Assembly: GCA_014382685.1 (NCBI GenBank)
Contig: JACNJG010000159.1
Coordinates: 1-5,808 of the forward strand
Direction of reading: 5' to 3'
Source of the DNA: Candidatus Cloacimonadota bacterium
Lineage (GTDB): Bacteria > Cloacimonadota > Cloacimonadia > JGIOTU-2
Length of the DNA stretch: 5,808 bases
Shown here: in pieces, positions 1 to 5,808 of the stretch
Numbering within the stretch: position 1 is the first letter of the stretch
How the letters are laid out: each line of letters starts with the position of its first letter
Notes under the pieces: model-generated
Databases searched by the model: none
Told to the model about the DNA's origin: nothing
The model's input: the letters and a program-made list of their open reading frames with translations, nothing else
Made by a program: the position numbers and the translations under genes

Positions 1-181
1 GTAATTATTGACATAATCTTTGATTTTCAAAAATTTCATAATTAATGAATTTCTCGAAAGAGAGCTCTATCTCGGCACAAAAGAGATGAAAAGTTATCAA
101 CAATGAAAATCCATTCTCGCCACCAATGAGCTTTATGTTTTTTAAAATGTGTTGGGCAAGCAATAATTATGAAAGGATCCT
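1..181. other. Non-coding leader upstream of the diguanylate cyclase gene
   Basis: No convincing gene lies here. One + frame is open from the window edge to a TAA at 43-45, so the last 14 codons of an upstream gene could be present. An ATG on the - strand (complement of 37-39) is open for 13 codons to the edge, so a divergent gene start is equally possible. Neither has further support. A perfect TTGACA occurs at 8-13, but no -10-like hexamer lies 16-19 bp downstream; the nearest, CATAAT at 37-42, is 23 bp away. Two small hairpins occupy 51-88. An AAAGGA ribosome binding site at 172-177 lies 4 nt before the ATG at 182. Confidence 0.6.
51..88 (+). promoter_or_regulatory. Tandem small hairpins with interchangeable stems in the 5' leader
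   Basis: TCTC (52-55) and GAGA (60-63) enclose a GAAA tetraloop of the stable GNRA type. ATCTC (69-73) and GAGAT (83-87) form a second stem with a 9-nt loop. T-G wobble pairs could extend each stem by one. Because both stems use the same sequences, GAGA at 60-63 can instead pair with TCTC at 70-73, with a 6-nt loop, giving mutually exclusive folds. There is no following T-run, so this is not an intrinsic terminator. The stems are only 4-5 bp and could be chance in AT-rich DNA. Confidence 0.25.
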
Positions 182-1492
182 ATGAAACTTTCACATAAAT
201 CGATCTTGATCGTCGAGGATCAGCTTTTAATACTTAAGTTCATTAAGAACATTCTCCGGAAAAAAGTGGATACTATTTATACTGCACTTAATGGCAAAGA
301 AGGATTGGAACTCTACAAAACTCATAAACCCGATATCGTTATTACTGATCTACAAATGCCTGAAATGAACGGACTTGAAATGATACGGCATATTCGAGCA
401 CTCGATCCTGAGGCAAAAATCCTTATAACTTCGGCGTATTGCGATACAAAGTATATGCTGGAAGCCATTGACATGGGAGTGAACGGATTTCATATAAAAC
501 CAATTGATAATGATCATTTGCTCGATCAGATTGATACACTTATAAAACAACTCACTCTTGAAGAAAAAGCTCATGAGGAAGAAGAAAAATTCCGTGTACT
601 CAGTTCTGCTGCAAGAGACGCCATTGTGATGATGGATATTAAGGGAATGATAACTTTCTGGAATCAAGGTGCCGAAAGGATATTTGGATACACGCAAGAA
701 GAAGTTATCGGAAAAGAACTTCATAAGTTTCTCGCTCCTGATTATTATTACGAAGATTATGAAAAAGCCATGCCCCGCTTTATAGAAACAGGGCGCGGAA
801 AACTTATTGGGAAAACAGTTGAATTAAAAGCTTTGAGAAAAAACAGAACTCCTATTACCATAGAACTGTCTTTGACAAGCGTGAAACTCCATGACGAATG
901 GAACGCTCTAGGAATTATGCGCGATGTAACAGATAGAATTATGGCAGAAAAGGAACTTGTCAAAGCATACAAAAAGATGGATGTGCTTGCTCACACTGAT
1001 CATCTTACACAGCTTTCAAACCGTCTCGATATGATAGAAAAATTAAATTATGAATGCACTCGTTTTGAAAGGTATGGCATTCAATTTTCAATAGCAATTG
1101 GTGATCTGGACAATTTTAAAGAAATAAATGACACATATGGACATCAAGCAGGTGATGGGGTACTTAGGAAAATTGCAATATTGCTGAAAAGTAGTGTGCG
1201 AAAACAGGATATTGTCGGCAGATGGGGTGGAGAAGAGTTCATTCTAATGTACCCGAAAACAGACCTGAAGGGTGCAATGTTTGTGACAGAAAAGATCAGA
1301 AAAGCGTTAGAGGAATCAGTTTTTGAATACGATAAGAAAAAGATCAATACCACCATTACTTTTGGTGTGACTACCTATAATGGAAAAATGGATATTAACG
1401 AATGTATAAGAATTGCAGACGGCGCACTTTATAAGGGAAAAAAGAGCGGTAAAAATTGTGTCGTCGGTGCACCAAAACACGTTAATAAATAA
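182..1492 (+). CDS. Response regulator diguanylate cyclase (REC-PAS-GGDEF)
   Basis: Predicted soluble signalling enzyme that condenses two GTP into cyclic di-GMP under phosphorylation control. The REC domain (about residues 5-120) has the acidic pair E12/D13, phospho-acceptor D56 in VITDLQMPEMNG, T83 and K106. A short Glu-rich helix (about 125-140) leads into a PAS domain (about 138-258), with typical FWNQGAERIFGYTQEEVIGK and DVTDR segments. A GGDEF domain follows (about 265-432): DHLTQLSNR at 273-281, metal and substrate residues in DLDNFK (308-313), active-site GGEEF at 349-353, and an RxxD product-inhibition site (R340-D343) exactly five residues before it. All key residues are present, so activity is expected. 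The PAS ligand cannot be predicted, and no partner histidine kinase is in the window. The start has AAAGGA 4 nt upstream. It is probably the first gene of the operon, 15 nt before the esterase gene. Confidence 0.95.
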   Translation: MKLSHKSILIVEDQLLILKFIKNILRKKVDTIYTALNGKEGLELYKTHKPDIVITDLQMPEMNGLEMIRHIRALDPEAKILITSAYCDTKYMLEAIDMGVNGFHIKPIDNDHLLDQIDTLIKQLTLEEKAHEEEEKFRVLSSAARDAIVMMDIKGMITFWNQGAERIFGYTQEEVIGKELHKFLAPDYYYEDYEKAMPRFIETGRGKLIGKTVELKALRKNRTPITIELSLTSVKLHDEWNALGIMRDVTDRIMAEKELVKAYKKMDVLAHTDHLTQLSNRLDMIEKLNYECTRFERYGIQFSIAIGDLDNFKEINDTYGHQAGDGVLRKIAILLKSSVRKQDIVGRWGGEEFILMYPKTDLKGAMFVTEKIRKALEESVFEYDKKKINTTITFGVTTYNGKMDINECIRIADGALYKGKKSGKNCVVGAPKHVNK

Positions 1493-1507
1493 TTAAGAGG
1501 AAGATCG

Positions 1508-2638
1508 ATGAAAAGATCATTTTTGATATTAATTGGATTTTTACTTTTTATGAATTTCCTGTTGGCTGATGCTGAAGATCAAGACTCTGTTCTAATTGAA
1601 ATTCCGGATATTGATATTTATGATGCCCAATCCGGAAATTTTCTCGATATCGACCCTCAATATTACCTCTATCATGCATATCAAAATTATAATGAGGATA
1701 ATTTTGAAACAGCCGCTAAATTCTATCTCCAGTATCTTTCATACCAAAATTCTGATGCTAACTCGATCTATAATCTTGCATGCTGTTACGGACTTCTTGG
1801 AATAGACTCTCTTACTACATTGTACCTGAAGAGAGCTTACAAAGCCGGCTTTGATGATGTTCGGCACATAAAAGGAGACCCTGATTTTGATGGAGTGAAA
1901 GATTCCCCTATCTTCACAGCTTTGATAGACAGCATAGAAAGTATCGAGCAACAAAAGATCGAAGAAAGCGGAAGCGTGCTTTTCATTCCAGCGAAAACAC
2001 TTCTTGAGTGCAGGATAAAACTACCGGAAAATTATGATCCTGCACAGTCCTATCCCTTACTCATCGGATTGCACGGCTACGGTGATAATAACGAGAATTT
2101 TATAAAATTATACCAGGACTTTCCATCGAGAAATTTTATCTTTGCCGTATCTCAGGCACCCTATGAATTTGGTGTGGGTTCCAATATCGGGTATAGCTGG
2201 ATTCCACAATCAGATGATCCGGCAGTATTTGATGAAGCAGTTACTCTAACTGAAAATTATGTAAACAGTGTCGTGACTTATCTCCAAAATCAATATAACA
2301 TCTCAGAAATAGTATTGATGGGCTTCTCTCAGGGTTGCTGGCTTACTTATTATACAGGTATTAGAAATCCCCTGCTCTTTAAGGGACTTCTCTGTTTCGG
2401 TGGAGATCTTCCTCTTGACCTGCTGGATGACGAAACCTTTAAAAACGCAAAAGACCTTCCGATCTATATAGTACACGGTGAGAATGACAGAAGAATACCC
2501 ATCGATGCCGGAATAAATGCAGCATCGGTTTTGAAGGAAATGGGCTTTGATGTTGAGCTCTATATTTTTGACGGTGCCCACGAAGTTTCAAAAGAAGGAT
2601 TAGAAAAAGGGCTGATCTGGCTGGATTTTATTAAATAA
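1508..2638 (+). CDS. Exported TPR-like / alpha-beta hydrolase (predicted carboxylesterase)
   Basis: Predicted secreted or periplasmic serine esterase. A signal peptide is clear: KR at 2-3, a hydrophobic core at about 5-19, and an ADA|ED cleavage site after residue 22. Residues about 50-148 look like TPR-type helices (DPQYYLYHAYQNYNEDNFETA start, NLACCYGLLG) closed by a DPDFDGVKDSPIF segment often seen at the end of TPR units. Residues about 155-376 match the phospholipase/carboxylesterase branch (PF02230/COG0400-like) of alpha/beta hydrolases. They contain oxyanion-loop HGYG at 189-192, nucleophile S274 in GFSQG, D327 in HGENDRRIP and H358 in DGAHE, so the triad is complete. Bacterial esterases of this branch are usually about 200-230 residues, so the N-terminal half is an added module, perhaps for partner binding. 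The substrate is unknown. AGAGGA at 1496-1501 is a good ribosome binding site. Confidence 0.85.
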   Translation: MKRSFLILIGFLLFMNFLLADAEDQDSVLIEIPDIDIYDAQSGNFLDIDPQYYLYHAYQNYNEDNFETAAKFYLQYLSYQNSDANSIYNLACCYGLLGIDSLTTLYLKRAYKAGFDDVRHIKGDPDFDGVKDSPIFTALIDSIESIEQQKIEESGSVLFIPAKTLLECRIKLPENYDPAQSYPLLIGLHGYGDNNENFIKLYQDFPSRNFIFAVSQAPYEFGVGSNIGYSWIPQSDDPAVFDEAVTLTENYVNSVVTYLQNQYNISEIVLMGFSQGCWLTYYTGIRNPLLFKGLLCFGGDLPLDLLDDETFKNAKDLPIYIVHGENDRRIPIDAGINAASVLKEMGFDVELYIFDGAHEVSKEGLEKGLIWLDFIK

Positions 2639-2654
2639 AAAAAAAGAGTTTTTA
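2637..2654 (+). promoter_or_regulatory. A-run and A5-GAG-T5 inverted repeat around the start of the pilin-like gene
   Basis: A run of nine A (2637-2645) begins in the esterase stop codon and is followed by GAG and five T (2649-2653), then the ATG at 2655. The only Shine-Dalgarno-like core is AAGAG, 6 nt before the ATG, and its GAG would sit in the loop of an all-A-T hairpin. The hairpin is weak. It may do no more than make the site easily melted, but the start region is non-standard compared with the strong sites before the genes at 1508 and 3132. Confidence 0.3.
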
Positions 2655-3119
2655 ATGGGCACATACCAATTTATCATGATCTTCCTCGTAATAGTTATTG
2701 TAACTAGTGGAATTGTCGGAGCAGTGGTAGTTTTTCGTCAGCAAGGCATTGAGCATGAAAAGAAAATATTGGACGGGATCCTCTTCCAGGTTGCATGCGA
2801 TATATACTCATATTACCATATGCCCCAATCTCTTGGAGGCTACGGAAAAAGTGTTCTCTACATGAAAGAAAACGAGGATAAAATCATCGCTCTGCTCCCG
2901 GCATTCGATGGGACTATGCAGGAAATCCTCTCCACAGAAGATGGCTTTACAAACAAAGGATTTAAAATAAAGATGTGGTACAATTACTGGCAAAAATTTG
3001 CAATTGGAGTACACTCAAAAACCTATGATTTCCAAAGATGGATACTTATTCATTGTTCGACAGGTCAAATGGAAATAATGAGTGATGCACCAGTTTCCAG
3101 CGATTTCACATCTCAATAA
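2655..3119 (+). CDS. Small membrane-anchored pilin-like protein
   Basis: A 154-residue protein of unproven function. An N-terminal hydrophobic helix (about 5-27, very Ile/Val-rich) is followed by a long amphipathic stretch (about 28-55) and a small globular region. This lollipop plan is typical of type IV pilins and pseudopilins. The segment YSYYHMPQSLGGYGKS (51-66) resembles, from recall, a YY..P..LGGGG motif in short anchored proteins of FCB-group bacteria that start with a helix right after the Met. No prepilin peptidase site (G|FTLxE) is visible: G2 is followed by TYQF and residue 5 after it is not Glu, so processing as a true pilin is uncertain. The C-terminal part (about 100-140) is rich in aromatic residues. 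It lies 16 nt after the esterase gene and 12 nt before the next gene, so co-transcription is likely. A plain anchored periplasmic protein is the alternative. Confidence 0.75.
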   Translation: MGTYQFIMIFLVIVIVTSGIVGAVVVFRQQGIEHEKKILDGILFQVACDIYSYYHMPQSLGGYGKSVLYMKENEDKIIALLPAFDGTMQEILSTEDGFTNKGFKIKMWYNYWQKFAIGVHSKTYDFQRWILIHCSTGQMEIMSDAPVSSDFTSQ

Positions 3120-3131
3120 TTTAGGAGAAAA

Positions 3132-3395
3132 ATGAAAGATAACATAATAATAAGATCATCCTGGTTTATCATTTCAATACTCATAACCATTCTCGGAGCC
3201 ATGTCCATAATACTGCTTTTTCTTATGCAATATTATGAGACTCGAGGTATATTCTTCTGGACAGCTCTTGCTTCATGGATCATAATATTGATCGTAATTG
3301 TAGTTATTTTTTGTATGCATGATAGTATCGAGAAAAAGCAAAATAACCTTATTCAAGAACTCAAAAACACTATTGAAGAATTGAAAAAGGTCTAA
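3132..3395 (+). CDS. Two-helix membrane protein with C-terminal coiled coil (possibly truncated by a frame change)
   Basis: An 87-residue hypothetical protein that I do not recognise. Two strongly hydrophobic segments (about 11-33 and 40-61) are joined by a short loop (QYYETRG), and a charged helical tail follows (64-87). The tail has a clear heptad pattern (I74, L77, I81, L84), suggesting a coiled coil that may mediate oligomerisation. With both helices spanning the membrane, the N-terminus and the tail would be on the same side, probably the cytoplasm. AGGAG at 3123-3127, 4 nt before the ATG, is a strong ribosome binding site. The reading frame stops in the middle of the coiled coil at 3393-3395, while the -1 frame continues it for 17 residues (see the next feature), so the annotated end may not be the biological one. 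Confidence 0.75.
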   Translation: MKDNIIIRSSWFIISILITILGAMSIILLFLMQYYETRGIFFWTALASWIIILIVIVVIFCMHDSIEKKQNNLIQELKNTIEELKKV

Positions 3396-3442
3396 AAGCT
3401 GAGAATGAATGGTATTATCTTTTTCAAAACCCGGAAATGTAA
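3384..3442 (+). other. Putative -1 frameshift site and out-of-frame C-terminal extension
   Basis: At the end of the two-helix protein gene the bases read TTG AAA AAG GTC TAA. A -1 shift at the GAAAAAG run (3383-3389) would replace the terminal Val with GLKAENEWYYLFQNPEM, ending at a TAA at 3440-3442 and giving 103 residues. The new L88 falls exactly at the next heptad position after I74, L77, I81 and L84, and the added residues have normal protein composition. The -1 frame is closed upstream by a TGA at 3374-3376, so the overlap window is short. Loss of one A from an original six-A run, by mutation or sequencing error, explains this as well as programmed slippage does. The canonical slippery heptamer is A AAA AAG; here the first base is G, which weakens the programmed option. 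Confidence 0.45.
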
Positions 3443-3508
3443 CGAGACAAAAACCTTTTACATTGATAGGATCAAATTCTTTAGAAAGTTCTATAGACAG
3501 AACCATTA
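3396..3508. other. Spacer before the anchored conserved-family gene
   Basis: This is the only sizeable gap inside the gene run. The first 47 bases are probably the displaced end of the preceding coding region. The rest (3443-3508) shows no hairpin or T-run that would make a terminator. TTTACA at 3457-3462 and TTGATA at 3463-3468 resemble -35 elements, but no good -10 lies 16-18 bp downstream, so I do not call a promoter. No Shine-Dalgarno sequence precedes the ATG at 3509. Confidence 0.4.
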
Positions 3509-4186
3509 ATGACAATCCAAAATTATCATCAGTCCACCTCATATATAAGAATTGTTGTGATCATAATAGTGGTTATTACAGCAAGCATTCTTACTGCAAA
3601 ATATTTCTTGGAAAAGCCCATCTCTGTAGAAGAAGCATCAACTCCGCTCAATCCGCTCGAAAATCCGGTGCAGAATGAGGTTCAAGATTTAGAGAGCTTC
3701 ACTTTCAACAAAGGTAATTTACTGCTTCTTATATTTCCTCAGGCAGAATACGAGGTAACTGCAAAAGTTGTAAGCAAGAAACGCTATCATTACGGCTGGG
3801 GATCGAAGATCGTACCTTATGATTTTGCGCTTGTGTGGGGCAAACTTACAGAGCCGGAGATGAAGAAATTCATCAAATATTCCCAAATGCGTAGATTCTA
3901 TTTTTACAAATACGCTCAGAATTGTCCCCTCAAACAAGATTATATCAGAGAGCATTCAGCAAACAATCATCTCATCCCTGCAAACAAAAATATTCTCAAT
4001 GTATTCAAGAAGATCAAAAAAGGTGATATAATTCAGCTCTGGGGCTACCTTGTAAATATCGAAGGAACATACAAAGGCAAAGACGTGAACTGGAGAACGA
4101 GCACCTCCCGTAGAGATACGGGTAATGGTGCGTGTGAACTTATGTATGTGGAAAAAGTTCGCTTAAAAAATCAAATTTACAGGTAA
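3509..4186 (+). CDS. Membrane-anchored protein of a conserved uncharacterised family
   Basis: A 225-residue protein of unknown function. A single hydrophobic helix (about 13-30) anchors it, a Pro/Glu-rich linker follows (about 36-60), and a compact domain spans about 65-222, probably outside the inner membrane. The domain matches a pattern I recall from many bacterial hypothetical proteins, in order: YEVTAKVVSKKRY (81-93), VPYDFALVWG (102-111), a Q..R.YFY segment (126-133), HSANNHLIPAN (149-159), KKGDIIQLWGYLV (170-182) and W.TSTSRRDTGNGACE (195-210). The runs of invariant-looking Ser, Asn, His, Arg, Asp, Thr and Cys suggest a binding or catalytic surface, but no activity is known to me. A TAG at 3494-3496 blocks any upstream extension. 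The chosen ATG lacks a Shine-Dalgarno sequence, so translation may depend on ribosomes arriving from upstream. The nucleotidase gene starts 3 nt after the stop. Confidence 0.85.
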   Translation: MTIQNYHQSTSYIRIVVIIIVVITASILTAKYFLEKPISVEEASTPLNPLENPVQNEVQDLESFTFNKGNLLLLIFPQAEYEVTAKVVSKKRYHYGWGSKIVPYDFALVWGKLTEPEMKKFIKYSQMRRFYFYKYAQNCPLKQDYIREHSANNHLIPANKNILNVFKKIKKGDIIQLWGYLVNIEGTYKGKDVNWRTSTSRRDTGNGACELMYVEKVRLKNQIYR

Positions 4187-4189
4187 ATT

Positions 4190-5808
4190 ATGAAAAAAAT
4201 TGTTATTTTACTCTTAATGTTCTGCGCGAGTTTTACTTTACTTAATGCAGAAAACGAAAGGGATACGCTATATATCTTAAATACCACAGATATTCATGGA
4301 TCCATCATTCCCTATGATTACATCAACGATGAACCCGCAGAATACGGATTGGTAAAAATTTATTCCAGAATAAAAGAGTTCAAAGAAAAATATGATAATG
4401 TTGTTCTGCTTGACTGCGGAGACCTTTTGCAGGGCACTCCGTATGCATATTACTTTAATAGAATCGATACCACAGGCATTCATCCGATCATTCAAACATT
4501 CAATTATATTGGTTATGATGCTTTCGCAGTTGGAAATCATGAGATCGAGCTGGGAGTGGATACCTACACAAAAGCAAGAGATAATTCAGATTTTCCATGG
4601 CTTTCTGCAAATGCCGCACTCGATGGTGAATATACCTATTTTGAACCCTATACAATTTTGGGAAAAGGTGGTATTAAAATTGGCATTCTTGGTTTAACAA
4701 CGCCCGGAATTCCAACTATGCTGGACTCCACTTATTATCCGGGAATCACTTGGAAAGATATGGTGATAACTGCTCAACAATATGCTCCAAAACTTCGTGA
4801 TAGTGTGGATGTGCTTATCGGGATTTTTCATGCCGGCTTTGATGCTGAGGAAGATAAATATAAAGAGGAACTCTTTGGATTACCTGTTGCGAATGCATCC
4901 AAACTTGTAGCAGAAAGAGTTCCCGGGTTTGACGTTGTTTTTGGCGGTCATTCACATCGTGTGAATCCACGGGATACAACTATTACTGTACGTGACAGTA
5001 CCACTTTACAAATGATCTCAGGCGCCCATGCGTGGGGACTCGGGATTGCTAAGATTATACTTGAAAAACACGATACCAAATGGGAAATCATCGAAAAGAC
5101 CGGCTGGATCGAGCAGGCAAAGGATTTTGCTCCTTCACAGGAAATTCTTGAGATCAATGAGCCATATCATAAGAAAGTAATTTCATTCTTTAAAATCCCT
5201 ATTGCTTTGAATAAAGAAATCATCTCAACAGAAAATGCCCGTTTTGAAGATTCACCAATCCCTGAACTCATCAATAGAGTTCAACTTCATCATACGGGTG
5301 CAGACATTTCAATTTCTCCTGCATTCTCAACAGGTCTTGTCATACCGGCTGATACGATCCGAATCAAAGATGTGTATGCAATGTATCCCTATGAAAATAC
5401 ACTCAAAATGATCGAAATGACAGGTAAGCAGCTTGTTGATTATCTTGAATATTGTGCAAACTATTATGTATATGAAAATGACTCGCTTTCCACAAATCCT
5501 GAAATAGCCGGCTATAACTATGATATGGCAGAAGGAATTTCATACATTATTGATGTTCGCGAACAACCCGGAAGCAGAATTAAGGATGTGACATTTCTTA
5601 AAACTTCCAAGCCCCTCGATCCTGAAATTACCTACACAGTTGCATTGAATAGTTACAGGGCAAATGGTGGAGGCGGACATTTGAAAGCGGTTGGGATCGA
5701 TGAACCAAAAGTGCTTTATTCTTCAAAAACCGATCTTAGAAATCTTATAATTGACTACTTAATGGAGCAAGAAATTTTCGAAGCAAAATGTGATAATAAT
5801 TGGAATAT
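4190..5808 (+). CDS. Exported 5'-nucleotidase / 2',3'-cyclic phosphodiesterase-type metallophosphatase (3' end cut by window)
   Basis: Predicted periplasmic or surface enzyme releasing phosphate from nucleotides, of the UshA/CpdB superfamily. The signal peptide has KK at 2-3, a hydrophobic core at 4-18 and likely cleavage after LNA (residue 20). The metallophosphatase domain (about 26-300) has every expected motif: TTDIHG (D34, H36), GDLLQG (D78), GNHE (N116-H117), FHAGFD (H214) and GGHSHR (H254, H256). The C-terminal substrate-binding domain (about 330-530) shows MYPYENTL (398-405), NYDMAEGISYIID (443-455) and NSYRANGGGGH (487-497). The reading frame is open for 539 codons to the edge. UshA is 550 residues, so probably only a short tail is missing. 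AGG at 4181-4183, inside the end of the preceding gene, serves as ribosome binding site, and the 3-nt gap implies co-translation. GNHEIELG replaces the usual GNHEFD.G. Which nucleotide is preferred cannot be read from the sequence. Confidence 0.93.
   Translation, partial: MKKIVILLLMFCASFTLLNAENERDTLYILNTTDIHGSIIPYDYINDEPAEYGLVKIYSRIKEFKEKYDNVVLLDCGDLLQGTPYAYYFNRIDTTGIHPIIQTFNYIGYDAFAVGNHEIELGVDTYTKARDNSDFPWLSANAALDGEYTYFEPYTILGKGGIKIGILGLTTPGIPTMLDSTYYPGITWKDMVITAQQYAPKLRDSVDVLIGIFHAGFDAEEDKYKEELFGLPVANASKLVAERVPGFDVVFGGHSHRVNPRDTTITVRDSTTLQMISGAHAWGLGIAKIILEKHDTKWEIIEKTGWIEQAKDFAPSQEILEINEPYHKKVISFFKIPIALNKEIISTENARFEDSPIPELINRVQLHHTGADISISPAFSTGLVIPADTIRIKDVYAMYPYENTLKMIEMTGKQLVDYLEYCANYYVYENDSLSTNPEIAGYNYDMAEGISYIIDVREQPGSRIKDVTFLKTSKPLDPEITYTVALNSYRANGGGGHLKAVGIDEPKVLYSSKTDLRNLIIDYLMEQEIFEAKCDNNWN

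Noticed and set aside
1..39. Divergent gene starting on the - strand at 39
   Set aside because: Thirteen open codons to the window edge and no good ribosome binding site are not enough to support a gene.
8..42. Sigma-70-type promoter from the perfect TTGACA at 8-13
   Set aside because: The only -10-like hexamer, CATAAT at 37-42, is 23 bp away, well outside the usual 16-19 bp. The promoter style of this lineage is also unknown.
1..181. Cyclic di-GMP riboswitch in the leader of the diguanylate cyclase gene
   Set aside because: A GNRA-capped stem is present as in the GEMM-I class, but the conserved GCACAGGGCAAACC-type core and the tetraloop-receptor segment are absent.
350..2581. Several 68-124 codon - strand frames opposite the first two genes
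   Set aside because: All lie opposite strongly coding + strand sequence with complete motifs, and none shows a domain, signal peptide or ribosome binding site of its own.
1493..3131. Intrinsic terminators between the first four genes
   Set aside because: Gaps are 12-16 nt and hold no GC-rich stem. The A5-GAG-T5 repeat at 2641-2653 is all A-T and too weak, and it sits on the next gene's start.
3409..3678. 89-codon + frame overlapping the start of the anchored conserved-family gene
   Set aside because: It overlaps the clearly coding membrane helix of the gene at 3509 in another frame, and its own product has Ser/Cys/Arg-rich, shadow-like composition with no recognisable motif.
4190..4249. Lipoprotein signal with Cys12 in the nucleotidase
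   Set aside because: Residues before Cys12 (LMF) do not form a lipobox, and the hydrophobic core runs on past it to a normal LNA cleavage site.
4392..4697. 101-codon + frame inside the nucleotidase gene
   Set aside because: It lies wholly within the metallophosphatase domain, whose motifs are intact in the other frame; a shadow.

Overview
This is an AT-rich bacterial window carrying six genes, all on the + strand. The first five are complete and the sixth runs off the right edge. The short spacers (15, 16, 12 and 3 nt, with one of 113 nt) suggest one operon or two tightly linked ones. Low GC, Sec-type signal peptides ending in ADA or LNA, and a pilin-like protein with a YY..P..LGG.G motif resemble uncultured FCB-group lineages such as Cloacimonadota. 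That placement rests on recall of protein style, not on any search.

Layout: bases 1-181 are a non-coding leader with two small TCTC/GAGA hairpins that can re-pair with each other. Bases 182-1492 encode a REC-PAS-GGDEF response regulator with an intact GGEEF active site and RxxD inhibitory site, predicted to make cyclic di-GMP. Bases 1508-2638 encode an exported protein with a TPR-like N-terminal half and an alpha/beta-hydrolase (phospholipase/carboxylesterase-type) C-terminal half with a complete Ser-Asp-His triad. Bases 2655-4186 hold three small membrane-anchored proteins: a pilin-like protein, a two-helix membrane protein whose coiled-coil tail appears to be cut short by a one-base frame change, and an anchored member of what I recall as a widespread uncharacterised family (motifs SANNHLIPAN, GYLV, W.TSTSR.DTGNGACE). 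From 4190 to the edge is an exported 5'-nucleotidase/cyclic-phosphodiesterase-type metallophosphatase, nearly complete.

How they may work together: a cytoplasmic cyclic di-GMP signalling protein leads a run of genes whose products are all predicted to be in or beyond the inner membrane (an esterase, three anchored proteins of unknown role, a nucleotidase). This would fit an envelope or surface module under second-messenger control, but nothing in the sequence proves a functional link. The most useful points for follow-up are the frame disruption at 3384-3442 and the uncharacterised anchored family at 3509-4186. I see no tRNA, rRNA, CRISPR array, insertion sequence or convincing intrinsic terminator.
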